Part shown: one piece after another, positions 53,867 through 63,459 of the stretch | How positions within the stretch are numbered: position 1 is the first letter of the stretch | Layout of the letters: each line of letters starts with the position of its first letter | DNA from: Eurosta solidaginis | Lineage: Eukaryota > Arthropoda > Insecta > Diptera > Tephritidae | Length of the DNA stretch: 64,000 nucleotides | Direction: 5' to 3' | Assembly: GCF_040869045.1 (NCBI RefSeq) | Contig: NC_090321.1 | Span: 139,119,689 to 139,183,688, forward strand | Program-made: the position numbers and the translations under genes | Notes under the pieces: generated by a model | The model's database searches: none | What the model was told of the DNA's origin: nothing | The model's input: only the letters and a program-made list of their open reading frames with translations

Positions 53867-54876
53867 AAAGAGGAATCAAGTACCTTATCGAAATATTCAT
53901 CTGAAAGGGATATTTTAAATGAGGAGATGTCTCTCTCATATTTAAAGTTAAATTTATACACATTGATGTTACTAGTGGGTGCAACACCAAGTTTAGAGCA
54001 AACGTAATGAGCAATGTCATTTTCGGTAAGCGAGGCGTGTAATCGGGACACAAATACAGCCCTACGAGGTGGCACGGCAGTCACCTGCAAAGGAGTAGCG
54101 GATAGCGCACCAGAGAGCTGGGAAGGTGCGGCCGTTATAGCGTTGGTTATCGAGCCCGTACTATTTTTTTCAGGTACACTTGTATCGCTAGCAACAACCC
54201 CAGTATCGGTAACTGTTATTGTTGGAGCTAAAGATACCGGTGGAGGTGTAGGATGAATTGGGGAGTCCAGCGAAATCAACATTGGTGACGTAGAACAAAC
54301 AGCCGCAAAAGTACCACTATTAGTTCGTGCATCGTTTAATTTGCCATAGATCGTCTCACTGGAAGTCTCGACACAACCTTGTGTAGATTCTTGTGGAGAT
54401 TCCTGAGCTGCATTGTTCATAACGTCTTTGGTTAGCCTGTTCGTATTAGTCAACGCGGTTGAAGGGACATTCGTAGGAGGACAGCTTTGCCCCTGACTCG
54501 AAGACAAGTTGGAGTCATTGTTGGGCATACATTTCTTTCGTTTTGGGGATTCAGATATCACTTTCAATTTTTTAAAGTGAGCCTCCATCGTTTTGAATCT
54601 TTCGTTAAGGTCACGAAACCCAATAAAAATGTTGTTGAACTCTTTTCGAGTTTGCCTCATAAAAGCTCGCATGTCATTTTCTACGGAACGACAATCATGA
54701 CATGTCCAGTTCAGTCCAATTTTGCTGGATATTAGGTCAACCACCCGACTACCTATGTGAGAGAAACCGGCACAGATAACATGAGCCATATTATCACAGA
54801 GCCAACAACAAACATAAGTATCACCACGGGAAATTTTCTTTTGATTGGTGCACTTCTTGACACAGCAATCCAACAT
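53755..54876 (-). CDS. LINE ORF1 with PHD-type zinc finger (about 373 aa)
   Basis: The frame opens farther upstream (54915) only with TTG; the first ATG is at 54876, giving MLDCCVKKC. Residues 3-62 hold a Cys/His cluster (CCVKKC, CCWLCDNMAHVICAGF, WTCHDC) spaced like a PHD finger. About residues 75-110 are charged and may form a coiled coil (FNNIFIGFRDLNERFKTMEA). The middle is Ser/Thr/Pro-rich. The last about 100 residues (AVFVSRLHASLTENDI) resemble an RRM-like or C-terminal ORF1 domain. The ORF is intact and ends inside ORF2. Its likely role is RNA packaging of the LINE. Confidence 0.75.
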   Translation of the reverse strand: MLDCCVKKCTNQKKISRGDTYVCCWLCDNMAHVICAGFSHIGSRVVDLISSKIGLNWTCHDCRSVENDMRAFMRQTRKEFNNIFIGFRDLNERFKTMEAHFKKLKVISESPKRKKCMPNNDSNLSSSQGQSCPPTNVPSTALTNTNRLTKDVMNNAAQESPQESTQGCVETSSETIYGKLNDARTNSGTFAAVCSTSPMLISLDSPIHPTPPPVSLAPTITVTDTGVVASDTSVPEKNSTGSITNAITAAPSQLSGALSATPLQVTAVPPRRAVFVSRLHASLTENDIAHYVCSKLGVAPTSNINVYKFNFKYERDISSFKISLSDEYFDKVLDSSFWPKHTVVHLFTRKARAEPVLLQPKNGMTNTVITTQR

Positions 54877-55330
54877 AATTGCAAAGTTAAACAAACCCAA
54901 AAGAAAAATAGGCAAAAGAAACTATAAGTATAAGATAAATTGAACAGCTGTTCAAAAATTATGGGCAAGAGTTATTTTGGAGCACTGGATGCAAATCGCA
55001 AGACAGCGTATAGCTAGCAGCGAACACAACACAAAGCAAAAAGGGCACACAATGACTTGCTAATAGGCAGCTACCAACAAAAAGGTATGCAGTTATCACA
55101 AATTTTCGTGAAAATCTATGATATATGAACACACAGACTGAATGTTTAAATTGCACAAAAAGCCACTATGTATATTGCACTGTGTAAAGATTTAATACGA
55201 AATTAAACTTATAAACTGTTTTCTATTATATGAATATATATTTATAAAAGACAAAACTTGTTTACAAAGTAAAAAGAATAACAATTCGAAGAGCGATCAA
55301 AAACACGTCCACGCACGGCAAGGTTACCAG
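54877..55330 (-). other. 5' UTR of the LINE
   Basis: The region between the satellite break and the first ATG of ORF1. It probably contains the internal promoter; no specific motif was identified. Confidence 0.5.
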
Positions 55331-55338
55331 ATGCATTA

Positions 55339-55900
55339 ACACCTTTCTTTTGATACCCATATTGTACAAACAAATTCTAGGGTCACCCCTGGTCCACCTT
55401 TATGGCGATATCTCGAAACGGCGTCCACCTATGGAACTTAGGATTACTCCCTTTTAAAATACTCATTAACACCTTTCTTTTGATACCCATATTGTACAAA
55501 CAAATTCTAGGGTCACCCCTGGTCCACCTTTATGGCGATATCTCGAAAAGGCGACCACCTATACAACAACCACCACTCCCTTTTAAAACCCTCATTAATA
55601 CCTTTATTTTGATACCCATATCGTACAAACACATTCTAGAGTCACCCCTGGTCCACCTTTATGGCGATATTTCGAAACGGCGTCCACCTATAGAACTAAG
55701 GCCCACTCCCTTTTAAAATACTCATTAACATTATTCGTTTGATACCCATATTGTACAAAAAAATTCTAGAGTCAACCCTGATCCACCTTTATGGCGATAT
55801 CCCTAAATGGCGTCCACCTATAGAACTATGGCCCACTCCCTCATAAAATACTCTTTAATGTCTTTCATTTGATACACATGTCATACAAACAAATTCCACG
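55339..55900 (+). repeat. 130-bp satellite, four units after the LINE
   Basis: Units at 55396, 55526, 55655 and 55785 (period 129-130) continue the array of 48480-50232. The last unit decays before the element end. Confidence 0.9.
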
Positions 55901-58288
55901 GTTTCCCTCGGTTCATTTTCCTACATGGTTATTTTCCCTTATGTTGTCACCATAGCTCTCAACTGAGTATGTAATGTTCGGTTGCACCCGAACTTAACCT
56001 TCCTTTCTTGTTTTTTCTTATTTTTGCATTGTCATGGGGTTCTGAACTATATTCTAAGTTTCAAGCTTGTATCTTATGGGGAAGTTACTTAAATTTTAAT
56101 TACAAAATTCGTTCACAAAGGCCGTGCGGCCGGCCTGTCAAGCCAAGCTAAATAAAACCTTTTAAAAATGGTAATTTTTTACTTGACAAGAACTCTTAAA
56201 ATACCACAAAAATTGTCAAAGGTGTGCCTGAAGACACGTTTTCATCCCAGGAATCATAATCCGGTGGCGGATATTTATCACTCAATTCTACATATTTAAA
56301 AGTTATTAGCAAATGTTTTGTAAAAATTGGCTGTTTTTTTATCATCCGTCTATTTAAAATTGAGAGCTCACTCCATCAATTGAACATGAACATACTTATC
56401 TAACTTATTTAAGTAACAGCTGTTCGCCCTAGGGCGATTCACTCATACACTCGCACTCGTGTTGAATAGCATTATGGATAAAACAAGTGTGAGATCTTAT
56501 CCGTCACCTGCCTGACAGGATGTTCAATATTGCTACTTTTTAGCGTTTTGACAGCGTGTTAAATATGGCGGCGTATAGGATCGGCTATCTTCAGCGAGTG
56601 ATAGAAAGAGATACAGAATGAGACAGCGATAGTCAATTACAAATCAGGTGATCCATTATATTTGTATTTTTGACGTCTATGCAGAATTTATCACACTTAT
56701 ATTATCCACAATGTTAAATAGTTTTTCCTAATGCATCATGTCACAGAAGTGATATCCGCAAAATGTGAGCGAAGGCACAAAATTCATTTTCAATTCAATG
56801 TGTACGCTGCTTAAAAATTGACGTACTTGTACATGACGCACGTTGAAAGTTTGGTTGCTACAATGAACATAATAATCAGTTACCGATTACAAAAATATAT
56901 AATTAAATATATGTAGCTCAAAAGGAACAATTTTTTTCAAATTGAATAAAAGAGAAAGTGACAGATTTTTTATAAAATTTGACGTTGCTGTTGCGTTGTA
57001 TACTAGCACGCTGTAAAGAAAGTTGTTTGCATTAAGACAGCTGTGACGGCCAAAATGATGCAAACCTTAAATGTTAGTTGGCCCCAACCGTTAAAGCAGC
57101 TTAACTTAATAGACCCGAAACCGAATAGGGATATGGCATAAGTATGCAGGACATTCAATGATAATCAAGTTAAATCAAATTTAGGGTTGACTTCGCAAAA
57201 TCAGCATAAATAAAAGGAGTTTAGTATAGTTTCCCATAGGAAAGGAGTGACCTAGAATGTTGAGCCATTGTACATGGAGCTGCAAAGTGTAAGTCCCTTT
57301 TACATTAGAAAATCATTGAACTCAAGTCGGTCATGACCTAGACTAAGAGGGTGAAAAAGGTGGGAAGTAGTACAGCAGCGCCCGTACCAAGCAGATCTTG
57401 AAATTTTGTTGTAGCTAGTTCTTGTTGTATTCCGTGTTTTATTTCAAGCTTTCTTTTAAGAGGAATTGGCAAATGTAAAGGGGAATAGAAGACACAAAAG
57501 AAAACGCCAGCAGAATTGAATTCAATAATTACGTAATACTATGTTCAAACAGAAAAGTAAATTGAGCCAATTTCGATTTAAATTGAGTGGGGTTCATACA
57601 ACTCAATTTAGATTACACAATAGTAATTTGATAGCTGGTTGGCTCATCTCTACAGCAACAACATACCTTTGTTCAGACTGCCAAAATGTGCATGTTGGTA
57701 TTAGAAAAGAGCATATATTAATAAGAGACGTCAGAAAGCATACTTTGGCAAATTACTCGATGTTTTCTCAAGGTAGTCGTTGGTTTTTTTGTCAGATGTA
57801 TTTATAAAAACGCCTTCTATATATTTTCGGGTGGTATTTGTGTTTATTTGAATAATTGCATTAAATTCATTAATTAATTCTCTTTCCAAAAATCGTAATT
57901 ATGCAAAGTCACTTCACCGCATAAATATATAGGATGCAGTTAAAAAAAACTAAACAAAACTTCCTTGAGAAAACATTCGGCAGGAATTTGTTGCTTTGGC
58001 AACAGCAAAAGTATTGAGTGACGCCTCTTAACAAATATATACTCTTTGGTATTAGGCGAATGGAATGGAATGAAAACATAAAACTTTTTGTGTGTTGTAA
58101 GAAAATGTGTTCAATGTTTTGGTCTCATTTTGAGTTTGCCATCTTCTTTTAACAATCCCAACTCCAGTGAAATGAAAAACATAAAATCAGCTGATGAGAT
58201 AAGCCAACCATGTAGTTGAGCCGTGCGTAACTGACGTTTAAATTTACTCAATAACCACACTTTACAATGTTGTATTTGTAGTTTGAAA

Positions 58289-58362
58289 CAATTTATTACG
58301 CAATTTTTTTTAAATTGGAACTTTATTATTACAATTTATAAATAAATTTGCGTAATAAATTG
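58289..58362. repeat. 74-bp MITE-like hairpin
   Basis: CAATTTATTACGCAATTTT (58289-58307) and its near-perfect inverse AAATTTGCGTAATAAATTG (58344-58362) enclose a short AT-rich loop. No flanking duplication was recognised. Confidence 0.5.
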
Positions 58363-59168
58363 CCCAAATGGTATAAATTGCCAATTTTGCGTGTGTTTGT
58401 ACATAGTATAATGTAATTCAATAATCAGAAGTTGGAAATAAGAAATTGTTCTTTTATTAGCAGATATTCACAAAAAACTGAAAAATTACCCTCAAACGGC
58501 TACGAAACTGGTGGAAATTGCATCCGCGCAAAACGCCTTTTTAGTTAATTCTTTTCTATGTACAACAATATCACCAAAATTACATCAATGCGTCATCTGG
58601 CACCTCTCCCGAAATGTTTGGACATTTATTAACAATTTTTTATTTATTTATTTTTTATTAAAAATCGACGCCTGTGGTAAATTATTCCTTCCATTGAATA
58701 CTTATTAAGCTATTGCATAGATTTTATCGCGGGCTTGGCGACTAAATCAAAAAAAACCGTAACGGATATTTGTCAAAAAAGATCCGAAAAGGCTCGAAAA
58801 GGTTCGAAAAGGTTCGTAAAGGTTCGGTGTTAGCAAGAGGTCAAATACATAAAATTGGATCTCTATCATAAATAGCGGTGGGCACCACTACATTTACACG
58901 GTTACCAAATTGAGAATGGGTTAGTAAACACGAACGCGTAGCGAGCACGAAAGCAAAATCAATTATTTATTTAGTTTGATTTCAATGCTTGAACGGTAAA
59001 CACATGTCATGCGCACTCTTCGGTACTCTGTTTTAAGCGCGCGTGCGACACTTCCTCACCATACGACCATCGAAATCAAACTAAAAGAGCTGTCGTTGAT
59101 TTTCACGAAGTAGCCATTGTGCTATCGCTTATCGTATACATATATCGTCGCTTACAAGCCAGCCTAAT

Positions 59169-59187
59169 AAAACCGCACTGCGGTTTT
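59169..59187. repeat. Perfect small palindrome
   Basis: AAAACCGCACTGCGGTTTT, a 9-bp stem around one base. It resembles an intrinsic terminator in shape but lies in fly intergenic DNA, so that function is not implied. Confidence 0.5.
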
Positions 59188-59442
59188 TTAGCGCACGCAA
59201 ACAACCGGCGTTTTTTGCCCTAACCCAAATAAGCATGCGTTGCGACAATGTAAAGCATGTGTGCAAACGTCAAATCTAAATGTCACGCAGAGCAAAAATT
59301 GGAAATCGAGTTAGGTTTTCACGCAGCAAATTCAATTTGAGTTGCTCTCATACAAGTTGTATGTGCATGAGACATTTTTGACAGAAAATCACTTGCGTGC
59401 GTTTATATTAGGTTGGCTTGTTAGCAGGCCCACCCCGGATCA

Positions 59443-59938
59443 TAAAGTTAAAGTTAAAGTTAAAGTTAAAGTGAATGTTAAAGTTAAAGCGAAAGTTAAA
59501 TTTAAAAATAAAGTTAAATTTAAAGTTAAAGTGAAAGTTAAAGTTAAGGTTAAAGTTGAAGTTGAAGTAAAAGTTAAAGTTAAAGTTAAAGTTAAAGTGA
59601 ACGTTAAAGTTAAAGCGAAATTTAAAGTTAAAAATAAAGTTAAAGTAAAGTTAAAGAGAAAGTTAAAGTTAAAGTTAAAGTCAAAGTCAAAGTTAAAGTT
59701 AACGTTAAAGTTAAACTTAAAGTTAAAGTTAAAGTTAAAGTGAATGTTAAAGTTAAAGCGAAAGTTAAAGTTAAAGTTAAAGTTAAAAATAGAGTTAAAG
59801 ATAAAGTTAAAGTTGAAGTTAAAGTTAAAGTTAAAGTGAACGTTAAAGTTAAAGCGAAAGTTAAAGTTAAAAATAAAGTTAAAGTTAAAGAGAAAGTTAA
59901 AGTTAAAGTTAAAGCCAAAGTTAAAGTTAAAGGTAAAG
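59443..59938 (+). repeat. (GTTAAA)n hexanucleotide tract, about 500 bp
   Basis: About 80 imperfect units. A variant block AGTGAAYGTTAAAGTTAAAG followed by CGAAA recurs at about 59471, 59597, 59740 and 59836, giving a loose higher-order period of 96-143 bp. The lysine/valine open frames on + and leucine/threonine frames on - are repeat artefacts. It directly abuts the poly(A) of the next LINE. Confidence 0.95.
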
Positions 59939-60162
59939 TTTTTTTTTTTTTTTTTTTGGAAGGAGGAAATGCTTTATGCACTGACCGGGATATTTAAGCC
60001 TCACTGCGAGACTCTCCGAGTGTAGGACTCCCTTCTTCCATGAAGGCCTACCCACTAAAACCTAACCTCCCACGGCCCGCGCAAATCCCCGTACCTGGGA
60101 CCGCGTTTAGCATTACTTCGGGTACGGGTGCGCGCTACGTGAGCTCTATGGCTACTCTCACG

Positions 60163-63100
60163 CTAATGGGCTAGGCATCCGTCTTCTCGTTTACTGGTAA
60201 GTATATGCCTCACATATGTGCTGACCGTATCCCATCTGTCTCTTCGACAGGTCATGTTATTAATGACACTGCCCGGGGATAGCTCGCCAAGTACCTCTTC
60301 TACCCTCCTTCGCTGATGGGAGAAGTGCCTGCATTCGAAGAAGGTGTGGCGTACATCGTCTATTTCCCCACAGTACAGGCAGCTCGGGCTATCAACCTTA
60401 CCCATTCTGTGTAGGTATTTGGGGAAGTAACCATGTCCCGTTAGAAACTGGGTCAGGTAAAAGTCTACCTCTCCGTGCGGTCGCTTCAACCATGGATCAA
60501 GTTCAGGGATTAGTTCCCCAGTCCACTTTCTTACGATGCTGTTGCTCCACTGATCTTGCCAACATCGGATCGATTCTTCTCGCGCCTGCATGGCAACAGC
60601 AGCTCTACTTGCTTGCGATCCATTGTCATATATTGTTTTTCTTTCCTCAACGAGAAGATATATCGGTATGGTTCCCGCAACGACCAGGACAGCTTCAGCT
60701 GATACCGTGCGGTAAGCCGAAGATATTCGCAGCGCCCCTCTGCGTTGGACCGAGGTGAGGGCGACTCGGTTCTTCCGGTATTTCATTGCGTCCGCCCAGA
60801 TTTCTGCACCATATAAGAGTATAGAATCCGAGGCTGATGCAAGCAACTTCCTTGTGCATGGCTTTGGGCCACCTGTGTTTGCCATTAATCTACTCAACTG
60901 CGCTATTATGCGCGCAGCTCTTTCGCAGGTCCCTCGTATGTGATCCGAGAAGTTGAGTTTGCTGTCTAACCTCACTCCCAGATATTTCGTTGAAGCGAGT
61001 GTTTCTATTGGCTGGTCCCCAACCATCATGTTCCTGGTAGTGGGAATACGTCTCTTTGTGAGTATGACGATCTCCGTTTTGGCTGTTGCTAACTGGAGAC
61101 CGTGCTCAGCCATCCACCTATTTACATTACGCATGACCTGGTTTAATTTTAGCTGTGCCAGCTCGCAGCTTGGTGCTGTTATCACAGCTGCCACGTCGTC
61201 TGCAAATGCAACGAGGAAGGTGCTTTCTGGCATGTCTAATCGAAGAAGACTGTCGTAAGTTATATTCCAGAGATCGGGACCTAGTACCGAACCCTGGGCT
61301 GCTCCACCTGTTATTTTTACCTTTTTTTGACCGTGAGTACTTTCATATATGAGATACCTCTCTCTTAGGTAGTCCCTTAAAATTTCTAACAAATATTGCG
61401 GTACTTTGAAAGTGCTTTCTAGTGCCTCAAGCATGTCCTCCCACCTAGCTGAGTTAAAAGCGTTTTTGACGTCCAGCGTGACCAGCAACACTATAGGTCT
61501 TGCTCTGTGGCACGCTGTCTCGGCTTTCTTGACTGCGTCTATAACTTCTGCTATGGCATCTATTGTAGAGTGCCCCCTCCGAAAACCATGCTGTCTGGGC
61601 GACAGTCCTCCGGCGTCCTGTAACGCTCTGGTGAGGCGTTGCTTCAGGAGACTCTCCATCAATTTCCCTGCTGTGTCCAACATACATAGGGGACGGTAGG
61701 ATGATGGAGAGTTGGGATCTCCTTTCCCTTTTGGAATGAGAACCAGTCGTGCTGTCTTCCATATGGTGGGGAAAATTCTTTCTTCGAGACATTTGTTGTA
61801 CATGTGCAACATAAGTTCTGGGCAGTCGTTTGCAGCTAGTCTAATTGCCTCCGCGGGTATTCCGTCGGGCCCAGATGCTTTCCTAGGTTTCATAGTTCGC
61901 ACGGCAGTTTTAAGCTCTTCTTCTTGGAATGGTTCCACGTTGCGATCTTCATGGGTAACGTACCCGCCATCCCTAGGCAGTTGGGTGGGAAACAGGCCAT
62001 CCACAATGTTCCTTATTTGGTTCTCGTCCATCAGCTGGTTTGGCGGACGGAACTTCTTCATTACTATCTTATATCCCTGCCCCCATGGGTCTCGATCCAC
62101 TTCCTCGCAAAGCGCTTTCCAGCACTTAAGCTTGATTTGCTTAATGGCAGCACTAAGAGCTTTCTTCGCTCCTTTGTACGCTTCCGACTTTTCTAGAGCC
62201 TCAGGCCTGCCGCGCGCGCGAGTTGCTAGCTTTCGCATCCTGTGGCATATTTTCCGCAGCTCCGCGATTTCGCTATTCCACCAGTATACCTGCTTTTTAC
62301 CCCTCCACACTCCCCTCCGTGGCATAGAGAGGTTGCAAGCGTGGCGAAGACAGCTCATTGTCTTTTCAACCGTCTCTTCCGTCGGACTGGAGTTGTTGAT
62401 TATCCGTCGGGCATCCCCCAGTACTGATGCGGAGAACGTGGCAGAGTCGACCTTGGATGCGTCCCATGCTTTTGTTCTGCGTGGCCCGTTCGGAATCTGA
62501 TCGCTGCCAGTCAGATCCTCGATGACTCTCCATCCAGCAGCGGTCAGCAGCAGGCTTTCTGACACTAGTGTTACATCGGGGATCGAGTATCCAAAGCCTG
62601 GCCGTCGGTATGTAGGGGTCGTACCAGTGTTAAGCACGTTCAAACCGAGCCTGGCTGCCATCTCAAGGACTAACCTTCCACGGGTGTTAGTCTGCGGCAT
62701 TCCCCATTCGACGGCTCTTGCGTTAAAATCTCCCGCCACAACCAGGTTACTAGTTAAGTCCCTCAGGTCGTCTTCAATAAGTTCAAGCTTCTCCCTGAAC
62801 GTTTGAATGGAATCATTCGGGGACAAGTAGCAGCTTACTATTGTGGTATTATTCGTAGTTAGGCGGACGTAGCCTTGTCCGGCAACACTGTTCACAATAT
62901 TGGCGTATGCATCTGTCATCCAGATTGCGGCGGTGCCGGTGTTGTCTATATGCCAATCATTTCGGGCTCTATAGGGTTCGCTGATGATAACGCTGTTAGC
63001 TTTATGGTCTAAGACCAACTGTTGTAGTAGCTCATCAGCAAGTCTGCTCCGGTTTAGGTTTCCTTGGATAAAACTAATCACTATTGAATTGAGACTTTGG

Positions 63101-63459
63101 CCTTTGCAACAGCGAGTGCCGCTCTGAAAATGCTGCATGCTCCAGATCCAGGGACATGATCGAGATCTGTGTATTACACAGGTAACATTTTGGAGCTGCG
63201 GTACAGGCCGAAGCTTTGTGGCCGCTTTGCCCACACTTCCAGCAGGCGTTACTCCTGTCTGGACCCTTGCATTCTGCCTTCCGGTGTCCGTAGCCGAGAC
63301 ACCTAAAGCAGCGTTGTACTTCTGCTCGCTGTCTGATTCGGCACTGTATCCATCCGATAGGAATTTTACCTTTTTTGAGTAGGGCGTTGCCAATATTCTC
63401 GTCCACTTCGACGACCGCCATTTTTTGTTCTCTTTGGTTTGCTGCGAACACAGAGACAC
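60163..63459 (-). CDS. R1-like LINE ORF2: endonuclease and reverse transcriptase
   Basis: Open for 1,098 codons without a stop. The most likely start is the ATG at 63138 (991 residues), since upstream codons overlap the ORF1 knuckles. Endonuclease: IQGNLNRSRLA, SEPYRARNDWH, VAGDFNARAVEWG, SIPDVTLVS. The usual SDH block reads SDQIPNG, so the catalytic His is missing. RT: KASGPDGIPAEA, LVLIPKGKGDP, YRPLCMLDTAGK, QHGFRRGHSTIDA, LDVKNAFNSA, GAAQGSVLGPDLW, active site VAFADDVA, TEIVILTKR and TKYLGVRLDSKL. C-terminal zinc motif CLYCGEIDDVRHTFFEC. No RNase H. It encodes the target-cutting and copying enzyme of the LINE. Confidence 0.85.
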   Translation of the reverse strand: MSLCSQQTKENKKWRSSKWTRILATPYSKKVKFLSDGYSAESDSEQKYNAALGVSATDTGRQNARVQTGVTPAGSVGKAATKLRPVPQLQNVTCVIHRSRSCPWIWSMQHFQSGTRCCKGQSLNSIVISFIQGNLNRSRLADELLQQLVLDHKANSVIISEPYRARNDWHIDNTGTAAIWMTDAYANIVNSVAGQGYVRLTTNNTTIVSCYLSPNDSIQTFREKLELIEDDLRDLTSNLVVAGDFNARAVEWGMPQTNTRGRLVLEMAARLGLNVLNTGTTPTYRRPGFGYSIPDVTLVSESLLLTAAGWRVIEDLTGSDQIPNGPRRTKAWDASKVDSATFSASVLGDARRIINNSSPTEETVEKTMSCLRHACNLSMPRRGVWRGKKQVYWWNSEIAELRKICHRMRKLATRARGRPEALEKSEAYKGAKKALSAAIKQIKLKCWKALCEEVDRDPWGQGYKIVMKKFRPPNQLMDENQIRNIVDGLFPTQLPRDGGYVTHEDRNVEPFQEEELKTAVRTMKPRKASGPDGIPAEAIRLAANDCPELMLHMYNKCLEERIFPTIWKTARLVLIPKGKGDPNSPSSYRPLCMLDTAGKLMESLLKQRLTRALQDAGGLSPRQHGFRRGHSTIDAIAEVIDAVKKAETACHRARPIVLLVTLDVKNAFNSARWEDMLEALESTFKVPQYLLEILRDYLRERYLIYESTHGQKKVKITGGAAQGSVLGPDLWNITYDSLLRLDMPESTFLVAFADDVAAVITAPSCELAQLKLNQVMRNVNRWMAEHGLQLATAKTEIVILTKRRIPTTRNMMVGDQPIETLASTKYLGVRLDSKLNFSDHIRGTCERAARIIAQLSRLMANTGGPKPCTRKLLASASDSILLYGAEIWADAMKYRKNRVALTSVQRRGALRISSAYRTVSAEAVLVVAGTIPIYLLVEERKTIYDNGSQASRAAVAMQAREESIRCWQDQWSNSIVRKWTGELIPELDPWLKRPHGEVDFYLTQFLTGHGYFPKYLHRMGKVDSPSCLYCGEIDDVRHTFFECRHFSHQRRRVEEVLGELSPGSVINNMTCRRDRWDTVSTYVRHILTSKREDGCLAH

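Larger units (their letters stand above)
50243..55330 (-). mobile_element. LINE with PHD-type ORF1 and nearly intact ORF2
   Basis: It is inserted in a 130-bp unit: ATGCTCATTA (50233-50242) on the left and ATGCATTA (55331-55338) on the right look like a target duplication with a 2-base indel. On the minus strand the order is 5' UTR (55330-54877), ORF1, overlapping ORF2, a 640-bp 3' UTR with repeated hairpins, and an AAAT/TAAA repeat tail. APE-type endonuclease and RT without RNase H, plus a PHD-like ORF1, fit the CR1/jockey-type groups. Clade assignment is tentative. Confidence 0.85.
47157..56010 (+). mobile_element. Second Helentron/DINE-1-like element, split by a LINE
   Basis: The left end is T-run/ATACTCAGTTGAG. 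The right end has the inverse motif CTCAACTGAGTAT, a hairpin TTCGG-TTGCAC-CCGAA (55977-55992), then CCTTTCTTG and a T run. There is no flanking duplication. Inside are a 1.3-kb non-repetitive part and a 130-bp tandem array. Without the LINE at 50243-55330 it is about 3.8 kb. T/T insertion, a 3' hairpin, inverted subterminal motifs and tandem repeats fit non-autonomous Helentrons, but no Rep/helicase is present to prove it. Confidence 0.6.
56011..59442. other. AT-rich intergenic DNA without recognisable gene
   Basis: The longest open frames (57541-57807, 58511-58708) lack domains and biased codon use. Small structures are listed separately: a hairpin at 58289-58362 and a palindrome at 59169-59187. 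A 10-bp repeat (CGAAAAGGTT, four copies, about 58784-58826) is also present. Confidence 0.5.

Noticed and set aside
57541..57807. 88-codon open frame as a host gene
   Set aside because: No domain, no conserved context, no sign of splice structure; length is within chance for this region.
59342..59997. Long lysine/valine-rich and leucine/threonine-rich open frames on both strands
   Set aside because: They are translations of the GTTAAA tract and its complement; absence of stops follows from the repeat itself.
63139..63459. N-terminal 107-codon extension of the R1-like ORF2
   Set aside because: It overlaps the ORF1 zinc-knuckle region in another frame and has no endonuclease motif; the ATG at 63138 is a better start.
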